38,355 nt of DNA from CAG-841 sp963614875 (GTDB taxonomy: Bacteria; Bacillota; Clostridia; Oscillospirales; CAG-272): positions 1 through 38,355 of the forward strand of contig CAVEFC010000012.1 in assembly GCA_963614875.1 (NCBI GenBank), given 5' to 3'. Made by a program: the position numbers and the translations under genes. Numbering within the stretch: position 1 is the stretch's first letter; each line of letters opens with the position of its first letter. This document shows positions 15,725 through 22,379 of the stretch, piece by piece. Under the pieces are notes generated by a model that made no database searches, had not been told where the DNA came from, and worked only from the letters and a program-made list of their open reading frames with translations.

Positions 15725-16726
15725 TTATTTTTTGAAGCTTTCTTCAACAGCAACCGCAACGGCAACGGTGGCTCCGACCATCGGGTTGTTGCCCATACCG
15801 ATAAGTCCCATCATTTCAACGTGAGCGGGAACGGAGGAAGAGCCTGCGAACTGAGCGTCGCTGTGCATTCTGCCCATTGTGTCGGTCATACCGTAGCTGG
15901 AAGGACCTGCCGCCATATTGTCGGGGTGGAGAGTACGTCCCGTGCCGCCGCCCGAAGCAACGGAGAAATATTTCTTGCCGTTTTCAACGCACCATTTTTT
16001 ATATGTGCCTGCAACGGGATGCTGGAAACGTGTCGGGTTTGTGGAGTTGCCCGTGATGGAAACACCAACGTTTTCAAGACGCATTATTGCAACGCCTTCG
16101 GGAACGTTGTCCGCACCGTAGCATTTTACAGCCGCGCGGGGACCTTTTGAATAAGGAGTTTCCGAAACGACTTTAACGGTTTCCGTATAAGGATCGAATT
16201 CCGTCTTTACATATGTGAAGCCGTTGATACGGGAAATGATGAACGCGGCGTCCTTGCCCAGACCGTTGAGAATAACGCGGAGAGGCTTTGTTCTTACCTT
16301 GTTTGCATTGAGAGCGATTTTGATAGCGCCCTCGGCAGCGGCAAACGATTCGTGACCTGCGAGGAAGCAGAAGCATTCCGTTTCTTCGGAGAGAAGCATT
16401 TTGCCGAGGTTTCCGTGGCCGAGACCGACCTTACGGTTTTCCGCAACGGAGCCGGGAATACAGAAGGACTGAAGTCCTACGCCGATTGCGGCGGCAGCGT
16501 CGGCAGCTTTTTTGCAGCCGGATTTGATTGCGATAGCCGCGCCGACCGTATATGCCCATTTTGCATTTTCAAAGCAGATAGGCTGTGTTTCCTGAACTAT
16601 TGTATAAGGATCGATGCCTGCCTTGTCGCAGATATCTTTACATTCGTCAATGGACGAAATGCCGTATTCTTTAAGCGTGGCAAGAATTTTCGCCTCGCGT
16701 CTTTCATAACCTTCAAACTGTGCCAT
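15725..16726 (-). CDS. GGGtGRT protein
   Basis: A 333-residue conserved protein named for its SGGGTGRTLHPD motif (about residues 258-269). Its biochemical role is not established as far as I know. The protein has several Cys residues near the N-terminus (DECKDICDKAG) and an alternating glycine/alanine-rich C-terminus (MVGATVAVAVAVEE). Codon choice is strongly biased to AAG, GGC, AAC and ATC, as in abundant proteins, so it is probably highly expressed. It follows a NifU-like scaffold gene by 14 bases, a pairing that I recall as recurrent in Clostridia and other anaerobes. A role in assembling or handling a metal cluster is a reasonable guess, no more. Confidence 0.88.
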   Translation of the reverse strand: MAQFEGYERREAKILATLKEYGISSIDECKDICDKAGIDPYTIVQETQPICFENAKWAYTVGAAIAIKSGCKKAADAAAAIGVGLQSFCIPGSVAENRKVGLGHGNLGKMLLSEETECFCFLAGHESFAAAEGAIKIALNANKVRTKPLRVILNGLGKDAAFIISRINGFTYVKTEFDPYTETVKVVSETPYSKGPRAAVKCYGADNVPEGVAIMRLENVGVSITGNSTNPTRFQHPVAGTYKKWCVENGKKYFSVASGGGTGRTLHPDNMAAGPSSYGMTDTMGRMHSDAQFAGSSSVPAHVEMMGLIGMGNNPMVGATVAVAVAVEESFKK

Positions 16727-16740
16727 TACCTGTATCCTCC

Positions 16741-17448
16741 TTACTCTTTACGGGGGTCAATGTACTTGACGGCGCCGTCTTCGGGCTTGAATCTGCCGTA
16801 AGTGCCTTTTGACTTCTCGTATGCTTCGTTCGGTTCAATACCTTTCTTTATCATATCGGTCATTTTGCCGAGAGATACGAATTCGTAACCGATTACCTGA
16901 TTGTCTTCGTCAAGAGCCATTCTTGTGCAATAGCCTTCCGTCATTTCAAGATAACGGACGCCCTTTGCTTTTGTTCCGTACATTGTACCGACCATCGAAC
17001 GTGCGCCCTTGCCGAGATCCTCCATACCTGCGCCGACAACAAGACCGTTTTCGGAGAAGGCGGACTGACTTCTGCCGTATACTATCTGAAGGAAAAGCTC
17101 ACGCATAGCGGTATTGATAGCGTCGCATACAAGGTCTGTATTGAGCGCTTCGAGAATTGTTTTTCCGGGAAGAATTTCCGCTGCCATAGCGGCGGAATGC
17201 GTCATACCCGAGCAACCGACCGTCTCGACGAGAGCTTCTTCGATTATACCGTTTTTAACGTTGAGCGAAAGCTTGCAGGCGCCCTGCTGAGGAGCGCACC
17301 AGCCTACGCCGTGCGTATAAGCGGAAATATCCGTAATTTCTTTTGCCTGTATCCATTTGCCTTCCTCCGGAATGGGAGCGGGACCGTGATCCGGACCTTT
17401 GGCAACGGGACACATGTTTTCAACTTCTTTTGAATAAAGAATTGCCAT
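16741..17448 (-). CDS. NifU/IscU-like iron-sulfur scaffold protein, partner of the GGGtGRT protein
   Basis: A 235-residue protein with a NifU N-terminal-like core. Cysteines at about 51 and 58 (WCAPQQGACKL) and 79 (ETVGCSGMTHSAAMAAE) fit a scaffold that holds a transient iron-sulfur cluster, and a further Cys lies in DLVCDAINTAM (about 107). The family signature VGCSGMTHS replaces the usual GCAISxASAS of IscU, so it belongs to a divergent branch. A roughly 80-residue C-terminal extension follows. It shares the GGGtGRT protein's highly biased codons and lies 30 bases after pduL on the same strand. The client protein is probably the GGGtGRT partner, by context. Confidence 0.85.
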   Translation of the reverse strand: MAILYSKEVENMCPVAKGPDHGPAPIPEEGKWIQAKEITDISAYTHGVGWCAPQQGACKLSLNVKNGIIEEALVETVGCSGMTHSAAMAAEILPGKTILEALNTDLVCDAINTAMRELFLQIVYGRSQSAFSENGLVVGAGMEDLGKGARSMVGTMYGTKAKGVRYLEMTEGYCTRMALDEDNQVIGYEFVSLGKMTDMIKKGIEPNEAYEKSKGTYGRFKPEDGAVKYIDPRKE

Positions 17449-17478
17449 TTCTTATCTCCTTTGAATTAAAAATTTTGC

Positions 17479-18084
17479 TTATTTTATTATTTCGCCGTAG
17501 ACAGTTCCGAATGCGGCGGAGGCGTTGCATTCGTCCGTATCTATGTGCATGGCGGGAGCAAACGAAGCTTTTACGCGGATGACAACATCGTCAAAGACGG
17601 TTTTGCGGCCTGCGCCCGTATCGACGAGAACCTTTACGATCTGACCGTTTTCAACGCCGAGGTCGGCTGCGTTTTCGGGAGTGAGGTGAATATGTCTTTT
17701 CGCTACGATTATACCGTGATCGATAACATATTCTCCCGCAGGGCCGACAAGCTTTGCTCCGGGTGTGCCGGCAACGTCGCCCGATTCACGAACGGGAGCC
17801 GATACGCCGAGGGTGCGTGCGTCGGTGAAGGAAACCTCTACCTGATTGTCGGAACGAACCGGTCCGAGAACGCTCATAGTGAGTGTTTTTTCAACTTCCG
17901 CGCCGGTCTTTCTGTCAACGCACTTGTTTACAACGGTAACCTTTTCTTCGCAGGCAAACTGACCGGGCTGGCTGAGATCCTTCTTTTTCGTAAGGACGTG
18001 ACCTGCGCCGAACAGCGCTTCAACGGCTTCCTGTGTCAGATGAATGTGACGCGCGCTTGTTTCAACAAGAATTTTGTTTTCCAT
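17479..18084 (-). CDS. pduL: Phosphate propanoyltransferase (PduL type)
   Basis: A 201-residue enzyme of the PduL family, which exchanges CoA and phosphate on short acyl groups (acetyl or propionyl) and so feeds substrate-level ATP production. The paired zinc-binding motifs are ARHIHLT (His 13 and 15) and KRHIHLT (His 131 and 133), plus MHIDTDECNA near the C-terminus. There is no N-terminal encapsulation peptide and no microcompartment shell gene nearby, so it probably serves as the free phosphotransacetylase of the cell. It has its own promoter at 18171-18199 and is the first gene of a unit with the scaffold and GGGtGRT genes. Confidence 0.93.
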   Translation of the reverse strand: MENKILVETSARHIHLTQEAVEALFGAGHVLTKKKDLSQPGQFACEEKVTVVNKCVDRKTGAEVEKTLTMSVLGPVRSDNQVEVSFTDARTLGVSAPVRESGDVAGTPGAKLVGPAGEYVIDHGIIVAKRHIHLTPENAADLGVENGQIVKVLVDTGAGRKTVFDDVVIRVKASFAPAMHIDTDECNASAAFGTVYGEIIK

Positions 18085-18170
18085 GTTTTTCTCTCTTTCC
18101 CGGCTTTACGCCGAAATTTATCTTTTGAAGGCTGCGGAGATATCCGCAATATAGCTTTCCATTCCAAAAC

Positions 18171-18199
18171 ATTATAATATAAATCCTTTCGCTTGTAAA
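18171..18199 (-). promoter_or_regulatory. Sigma-A promoter for pduL
   Basis: TTTACA, a 17-base spacer, then a perfect TATAAT on the minus strand. The transcript would carry a leader of about 80 bases with two small hairpins. Confidence 0.85.
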
Positions 18200-18260
18200 T
18201 GATTAGATAAAAAATTTTTTGTAAAAAATAATATAAATAAACATCCGAAGGGGAAAATTT

Positions 18261-18929
18261 ATGAAAGAAACCGAAAATACGGTGCCTTGCGACGAAAAAA
18301 GCGGAGATATTGTATCGCTTGGGAAGGTAAAAGGCAAAAGCGGGAATATGGTTGTTTCGATAATAGGGCAGATAGAGGGGCATTATATTCTGCCGGACAA
18401 TCAGAAAACCACAAAATACGAGCATATTCTTCCTCTGCTTGTCGGCGCGGAGCAGGATCCGAACGTAAGGGGAATACTTGTGCTTATAAACACGGTGGGA
18501 GGAGACGTCGAAGCCGGACTTGCCATAGCCGAGCTGCTTTCCGGAATGAAAACGCCGACGGTTTCTCTTGTGCTCGGCGGAGGACATTCGATAGGCTTGC
18601 CGATAGCGCTTGCCTGCGACAGAAGCTTTGCCGTTCCGAGCGCGACGATGACAATTCATCCGGTGAGAATATCGGGAACGGTGCTTGGCGTTCCGCAGGC
18701 GTTTTCTTCTCTTGAAAAAATGCAGGAGCGTGTTACGGGATTTATTCTTTCCCACAGCAGAGCAAAAAGGGAAGATATCGAACGGCTGATGATGAACACG
18801 GGCGAGCTTACGACGGACGTCGGCAGCGTTATAACGGGAGAGCAGGCGGTAAAGCTCGGACTTACGGATGGGCTGGGCGGCGTATCGGATGCGCTTTCGG
18901 CGCTTGACGCGCTCGCGGAAAAAAGCTGA
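18261..18929 (+). CDS. tepA: TepA-like ClpP-family serine protease
   Basis: A 222-residue ClpP-fold protein resembling TepA (YmfB) of Bacillus, a cytosolic ClpP-like peptidase linked to protein export and to spore-forming Firmicutes. The nucleophile region is LVLGGGHSIGLPIALACDR (Ser at about residue 113), and the His region is ATMTIHPVR (His at about 133). Both residues are present, so it is probably active. It lacks the ATPase-docking features I would expect of ClpP. The leader upstream is AT-rich and the ribosome site is GAAGGGG. It precedes the DUF362 gene, which has its own promoter, so it may be monocistronic. Confidence 0.9.
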   Translation: MKETENTVPCDEKSGDIVSLGKVKGKSGNMVVSIIGQIEGHYILPDNQKTTKYEHILPLLVGAEQDPNVRGILVLINTVGGDVEAGLAIAELLSGMKTPTVSLVLGGGHSIGLPIALACDRSFAVPSATMTIHPVRISGTVLGVPQAFSSLEKMQERVTGFILSHSRAKREDIERLMMNTGELTTDVGSVITGEQAVKLGLTDGLGGVSDALSALDALAEKS

Positions 18930-18951
18930 AAAAACCGTCCGCACTTTTTTC

Positions 18952-18980
18952 TTGATTTATCATTTTATATGTGATACAAT
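18952..18980 (+). promoter_or_regulatory. Sigma-A promoter for the DUF362-ispE unit
   Basis: TTGATT, a 17-base spacer, then TACAAT. The predicted transcript start at about 18987 excludes an upstream TTG at 18984 as the start codon of the next gene. Confidence 0.78.
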
Positions 18981-19010
18981 AAGTTGAATCTGAAAACGGA
19001 GTGTGCGGCT

Positions 19011-20180
19011 ATGGCGTTTGAATGTTCGGACAAGGTGATATCCTCGCGCGTGCGCGAATATAATTCGGAAGAGATATGCAAGGTATTTCTGCGCCATTTT
19101 GCACAGCTCGGAATAGACAAAAGCACGTTCGACGGCAAAAAGACGGTTATAAAGCCCAACCTTGTGATGAAAAAATCGCCGGAATATGCGGCGACGATCG
19201 CGCCGCAGGTGCTTGACGGACTGCTTTCCGCGCTTGACAGCTTCGGCTGCAAGCCGACGATCGCCGAAAGTCCGGGCGGAGTTTACAGCGCGGCAAGGCT
19301 TGAAGGCATTTATCGCGTATGCGGAATAACGGACGTCGCGGAAAAGCACGGCGCGGTGCTTAACACAGATACGACGTGGAAGCGTATGTCCTTTGACGGC
19401 GGCAGACTTGTAAAAAGCTTCAATATAATAACTCCGGTCGCCGACGCGGATATTATAATAGATTTATGCAAGCTCAAAACCCATTCGCTTACGGTTATGA
19501 GCGGAGCGGTGAAAAATCTTTTCGGCACGATACCGGGAATAGAAAAATTCGAGGCGCACGCGGCGTATCCCGAATACAGCGATTTTGCCGCTATGCTGTG
19601 CGATCTTTGTCTTATGCTTTGCGAAAGCAAAACGGTGATTGCCGTGACAGATGCCGTTATAGGTATGGAGGGAAGCGGCCCGACGGCGGGAACGCCGAGA
19701 GAATTCGGGTTTGTTTCGACAAGCAAAAATCCTTTTGCGTCGGATCTTCTGTCCGCGCGGGTGCTCGGCTTTGACGAAAAGGTCACGACGGTTGCCGAAA
19801 GCATAAAGCGCGGACTTTGTCCCGAAAGGGCGGAGGGACTTGTCCTTTGCGGAGATCCCGTTCCCGAGGTTGAAAACGTAAAGGCGGCGGAGGGAAGCGG
19901 CGGCAGTATGAAGGCGCTCAAATTCTTTTCGCGCGGAAAGATAGGCAGATTTTTTATGCCGCGACCGGTCATAGACACGTCGGTCTGCCGCGGATGCGGA
20001 GATTGCGTCCGTTCGTGCCCTCAGAAAACGATAACGCTTGAAAAAACCCAAAGCGGCGCGAAAGCGAAAATAAATGCTTCAAACTGCATAAGATGCTACT
20101 GCTGTCAGGAGCTGTGTCCTTTTCTTGCGGTCAGAATAAAACGTAATTTTATTACGGAAGCGATAAGTAAAATCAAATGA
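19011..20180 (+). CDS. DUF362 protein with a C-terminal two-cluster ferredoxin domain
   Basis: A 389-residue protein. Residues 1-310 form a DUF362 domain (KKTVIKPNLVMKKSPE, SPGGVYSAARLEG, DLCKLKTHSLTVMSGAVKNL), a family whose function is not settled. The C-terminal part has two ferredoxin motifs, CRGCGDCVRSCP and CIRCYCCQELCP, so it should bind two 4Fe-4S clusters and take part in electron transfer. The ATG at 19011 is chosen for its GGAG site nine bases before it and because the TTG at 18984 precedes the transcript start. The stop lies 17 bases before the ispE start, so the two genes are coupled. Confidence 0.9.
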   Translation: MAFECSDKVISSRVREYNSEEICKVFLRHFAQLGIDKSTFDGKKTVIKPNLVMKKSPEYAATIAPQVLDGLLSALDSFGCKPTIAESPGGVYSAARLEGIYRVCGITDVAEKHGAVLNTDTTWKRMSFDGGRLVKSFNIITPVADADIIIDLCKLKTHSLTVMSGAVKNLFGTIPGIEKFEAHAAYPEYSDFAAMLCDLCLMLCESKTVIAVTDAVIGMEGSGPTAGTPREFGFVSTSKNPFASDLLSARVLGFDEKVTTVAESIKRGLCPERAEGLVLCGDPVPEVENVKAAEGSGGSMKALKFFSRGKIGRFFMPRPVIDTSVCRGCGDCVRSCPQKTITLEKTQSGAKAKINASNCIRCYCCQELCPFLAVRIKRNFITEAISKIK

Positions 20181-20197
20181 ATCCGGAGATACATAGT

Positions 20198-21085
20198 ATG
20201 GAAAACGGAAAAATCACAATATTGGCACCTGCAAAGATAAATCTTTATTTCGGCGTGACGGGGCTGCGTCCCGACGGATATCACGAGGTGGAAACGGTGC
20301 TTCAGAGCGTCAACCTTTTTGACAGGCTGACCGTTTCCGTGTCGGAGGGAAGCGGCAGAGAGGTAGCCGTTTGGTGCAGGGAGCTTTCCGATGTTCCCGA
20401 AAGCGAGAACACAGCGTACAAGGCGGCGCAGGCTTTTCTTTCGGCGGCGGATGAGGACAGCATAAAGGTTGAAATAACAATAGAAAAGAAAATACCCGAC
20501 GGCGCGGGCTTCGGCGGCGGTTCGTCCGATGCGGCGGCTGTCATAATAGCGCTGAACACGCTTTCCGGCGACAGATTTTCGCTTGCGGAGCTGCTTTCGC
20601 TCGGTGCGGGCGTCGGTGCGGACGTTCCGTTCTGCATAAAAAAAGGAACCGTAAAGGCGACGGGCTTCGGCGAGGTGCTTGAAAGCGTCGCTCCGATGCC
20701 GGACTGCTGTATTGTGCTTGCCGTTCCGAACGGGGAAAAGGTGTCTACGGCGCAGGCTTACGTGGCTATGGACGACGCCGGATATCCTTCGGGTATAGAC
20801 GCGATGCTTTCGGCGCTTTCGGAATGCGATATGAAAAAAATCGCCTCCGCTATGAAAAACGATTTTGAAAGGGTGCAGAAAGGCGGCAGCGCTTCGTCGC
20901 AGCTGAAAGAAGAACTGCTTTCGCTCGGCGCGACGGCGGCGATGCTTTCCGGCTCGGGAGCGGGAGTTTTCGGGATTTTTGATTCGGTAAAAGCGGCAAA
21001 GGCGGCAAAGGAAGTGCTCGACGAAAAAGCCAAGGCTTTTGTCTGCGCTCCGGCAAGGCGTGATTACGCATACGTTGAAAAATAA
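20198..21085 (+). CDS. ispE: 4-diphosphocytidyl-2-C-methyl-D-erythritol kinase
   Basis: A 295-residue GHMP-family kinase that phosphorylates CDP-methylerythritol in the non-mevalonate isoprenoid pathway. The N-terminus APAKINLYFGV contains the catalytic Lys, RPDGYHEVETV matches the substrate site, and the ATP loop is PDGAGFGGGSSDAAAV (about residues 95-111), with GADVPFCI after it and SGSGAGVFGIF near the C-terminus. I prefer the ATG at 20198, which has GGAG nine bases before it. The ATG at 20177 overlaps the DUF362 stop and has no ribosome site, so it would depend on coupling. It is the second gene of the unit. Confidence 0.94.
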   Translation: MENGKITILAPAKINLYFGVTGLRPDGYHEVETVLQSVNLFDRLTVSVSEGSGREVAVWCRELSDVPESENTAYKAAQAFLSAADEDSIKVEITIEKKIPDGAGFGGGSSDAAAVIIALNTLSGDRFSLAELLSLGAGVGADVPFCIKKGTVKATGFGEVLESVAPMPDCCIVLAVPNGEKVSTAQAYVAMDDAGYPSGIDAMLSALSECDMKKIASAMKNDFERVQKGGSASSQLKEELLSLGATAAMLSGSGAGVFGIFDSVKAAKAAKEVLDEKAKAFVCAPARRDYAYVEK

Positions 21086-21087
21086 TT

Positions 21088-21297
21088 ATGGAAAAAAAGA
21101 AAACGGAAAAGAAAAAATCGGTTGCGTCGTCGTGCGAAACGTGCGAATTTTATATTTATGATGATGTTACCGACGAATATATCTGCGATATAAGTCTTGA
21201 CGAGGACGAAATGGCGGATTTTATCTACGGTCAGACAAGAAGCTGTCCGTATTATCGCTATTACGACGAATACAAAAGCGTTCAGAAGCAAAACTGA
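21088..21297 (+). CDS. Small Cys/Tyr-rich acidic protein (DUF6472-like)
   Basis: A 69-residue soluble protein with a lysine-rich N-terminus and a four-cysteine pattern: CETCEF, YICDI and SCPYY, separated by the acidic run SLDEDEMADF. The spacing suggests a small metal-binding (zinc) fold. I recall very similar short proteins annotated as DUF6472 in Clostridia, often near ispE. It begins two bases after the ispE stop, so it is translated from the same message. Its function is unknown. The dispersed repeat copy B follows at its stop codon. Confidence 0.82.
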   Translation: MEKKKTEKKKSVASSCETCEFYIYDDVTDEYICDISLDEDEMADFIYGQTRSCPYYRYYDEYKSVQKQN

Positions 21298-21420
21298 CCT
21301 ACTTTTCTTTGGAAAGAAAAGAAGGCACCGTACTTTTCTTCGAGAAGAAAAGTAGGCAAAAGAAGCTTCAATCATCGGGGGCGATATACAGATTTTATAG
21401 TACCTGCGCTGACGGGGCTT
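21298..21420 (+). repeat. Dispersed 3'-end repeat, copy B
   Basis: It begins at the stop of the small Cys protein. Two tandem hairpins lie at 21298-21325 and 21331-21354 (arms built on CTTTTCTT), followed by a tail that matches copy A at 72 of 83 positions and ends in CTGCGCTGACGG. In both copies the hairpin sits flush with the gene's stop codon and reads in the gene's direction. Confidence 0.85.
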
Positions 21421-21672
21421 ATTGAAAAAGCAAAAGAAACTTTGTAAATTGCTTTCTAGCCTCGCCCTTCGGGAGATTTGCTTGGTTTGCGCAGCAAGCC
21501 GAGCAGGCTTCGCCGAGAAGAGTGTGCGTTTATCGGCAAAACAGCGATGACATTTTTCGCTTTTGCTTTGGTTGTTTACGCAAAATTGCACAGAGTAAGC
21601 TCGGACGTGAAAAGCGGATTTTAAGCATTCCGCCGAAATGCAGGAAATTTTTTGCGAATTTGAAGAAAGCTA
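21421..21672. other. Intergenic stretch without a recognised gene
   Basis: This is the rest of the 485-base gap before the feo promoter. It contains a degenerate palindromic patch near 21468-21520 (GCTTGGTTTGCGCAGCAAGC and GCAGGCTTCGCCGAG segments), probably related to the repeats. A 25-codon frame from 21547 has no ribosome site. I see no gene. Confidence 0.6.
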
Positions 21673-21701
21673 TTGACAAAACGATATCCGCCGTGTATTA
21701 T
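21673..21701 (+). promoter_or_regulatory. Sigma-A promoter of the feo operon
   Basis: TTGACA, a 17-base spacer, then TATTAT. The predicted start (about 21708) lies immediately before the first palindromic operator. Confidence 0.9.
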
Positions 21702-21708
21702 ATTAATT

Positions 21709-21726
21709 GGTTAGCGAGGGCTAACC
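21709..21726 (+). promoter_or_regulatory. Palindromic operator 1 of the feo cluster (DtxR-family-like)
   Basis: GGTTAGC GAGG GCTAACC, a perfect 7-4-7 inverted repeat lying on the predicted transcription start. A repressor bound here would block initiation. Confidence 0.75.
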
Positions 21727-21742
21727 GTTATTGAACGTCGAA

Positions 21743-21760
21743 AGTTAGCGTATGCTAATT
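21743..21760 (+). promoter_or_regulatory. Palindromic operator 2 of the feo cluster
   Basis: AGTTAGC GTAT GCTAATT, the same TTAGC-N4-GCTAA core with one mismatch in the outer arms, 34 bases after operator 1 on centre-to-centre count. Confidence 0.7.
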
Positions 21761-21782
21761 TTCAAAAAGTGAGGATAAAGCT

Positions 21783-21995
21783 ATGATGCCACTCAGCCTT
21801 GTAGATGCAGGCGAAGAAAATACGATAAAAAAGATAGGCGGAAGTCCCGAGGTAAGACAACATCTTGAAAATCTCGGATTTGTTGTCGGGGGCAACGTAA
21901 CGGTTGTCACTACCCTTGCGGGAAACGTTATTGTGAACGTCAAAGAAGCCCGCGTAGCCATAAGTCAGGAAATGGCAAACAAAATAATGGTGTGA
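21783..21995 (+). CDS. feoA: FeoA, ferrous iron transport accessory protein (first copy)
   Basis: A 70-residue SH3-fold protein of FeoA type that assists FeoB. The typical elements are TIKKIGG, VRQHLENLGFVVGGNVTVV and NVIVNVKEARVAISQEMANKI. A GAGG site precedes the ATG by nine bases. It is the first gene after the feo promoter and two palindromic operators. Together with the next gene it makes a tandem FeoA pair, which is common in Clostridia. The two are divergent enough (about a third alike by eye) to have separate roles. Confidence 0.92.
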   Translation: MMPLSLVDAGEENTIKKIGGSPEVRQHLENLGFVVGGNVTVVTTLAGNVIVNVKEARVAISQEMANKIMV

Positions 21996-22063
21996 AGGCG
22001 CTTTTGCGTCAGTACATATTTTAAGGAAACAGATAAAGAATTTCAGCAAGGAGGGTACAGGCT

Positions 22064-22285
22064 GTGAAAACTCTGAAACAGGCAAAAATCGGAGAAACCG
22101 TAAAGGTTGTAAAGCTTCATGGTGAAGGCGCGATAAAGCGTCGCATTATGGATATGGGCATTACGAAAGGCGTTGAAGTTTACGTCCGCAAGGTAGCGCC
22201 TCTCGGAGATCCGATAGAGGTTACGGTTCGCGATTATGAGCTTTCGCTCAGAAAAGCGGACGCGGAAATGATCGAGATCGAATAA
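22064..22285 (+). CDS. feoA: FeoA-family protein (second copy)
   Basis: A 73-residue FeoA-fold protein (IGETVKVVKLHGEGAIKRRIMDMGITKG, split here as a helix then strand; then VEVYVRKVAPLGDPIEVTVRDYELSLRKADAEMI). The pattern MDMGITKG with PLGDPIEV is the classic FeoA signature. It uses a GTG start at 22064 with AAGGAGGG about eight bases upstream; no ATG is available nearby. It is followed by a terminator-like hairpin at 22306-22330 and operator 3, before feoB. Confidence 0.92.
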   Translation: MKTLKQAKIGETVKVVKLHGEGAIKRRIMDMGITKGVEVYVRKVAPLGDPIEVTVRDYELSLRKADAEMIEIE

Positions 22286-22305
22286 AATCGCAAGGAAATT
22301 CATAT

Positions 22306-22330
22306 GGGGATATGGGTATCCCTGTTTTTT
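22306..22330 (+). terminator. Terminator-like hairpin between feoA and feoB
   Basis: GGGATA, a TGGG loop, TATCCC and then TGTTTTTT. The stem is only six pairs, so it may be leaky and serve to lower feoB expression relative to the feoA genes. Confidence 0.65.
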
Positions 22331-22339
22331 AAGATTTTA

Positions 22340-22357
22340 TGTTAGCAAACGCTAACA
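22340..22357 (+). promoter_or_regulatory. Palindromic operator 3, upstream of feoB
   Basis: TGTTAGC AAAC GCTAACA, a perfect 7-4-7 inverted repeat 10 bases after the T-run and 23 bases before the feoB start. No good -35/-10 pair was seen beside it. Confidence 0.72.
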
Positions 22358-22379
22358 TCAGAAAGAGAGGATTTTACTG

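Noticed and set aside
17479..18084. Bacterial microcompartment role for PduL
   Set aside because: No encapsulation peptide at the N-terminus and no shell-protein genes nearby.
21547..21630. 25-codon frame upstream of feoA
   Set aside because: It has no ribosome site and lies in degenerate repeat-like sequence.
21661..21782. Fur box at the feo promoter
   Set aside because: No GATAATGATTATC-like sequence; the TTAGC-N4-GCTAA palindromes are a different operator type.
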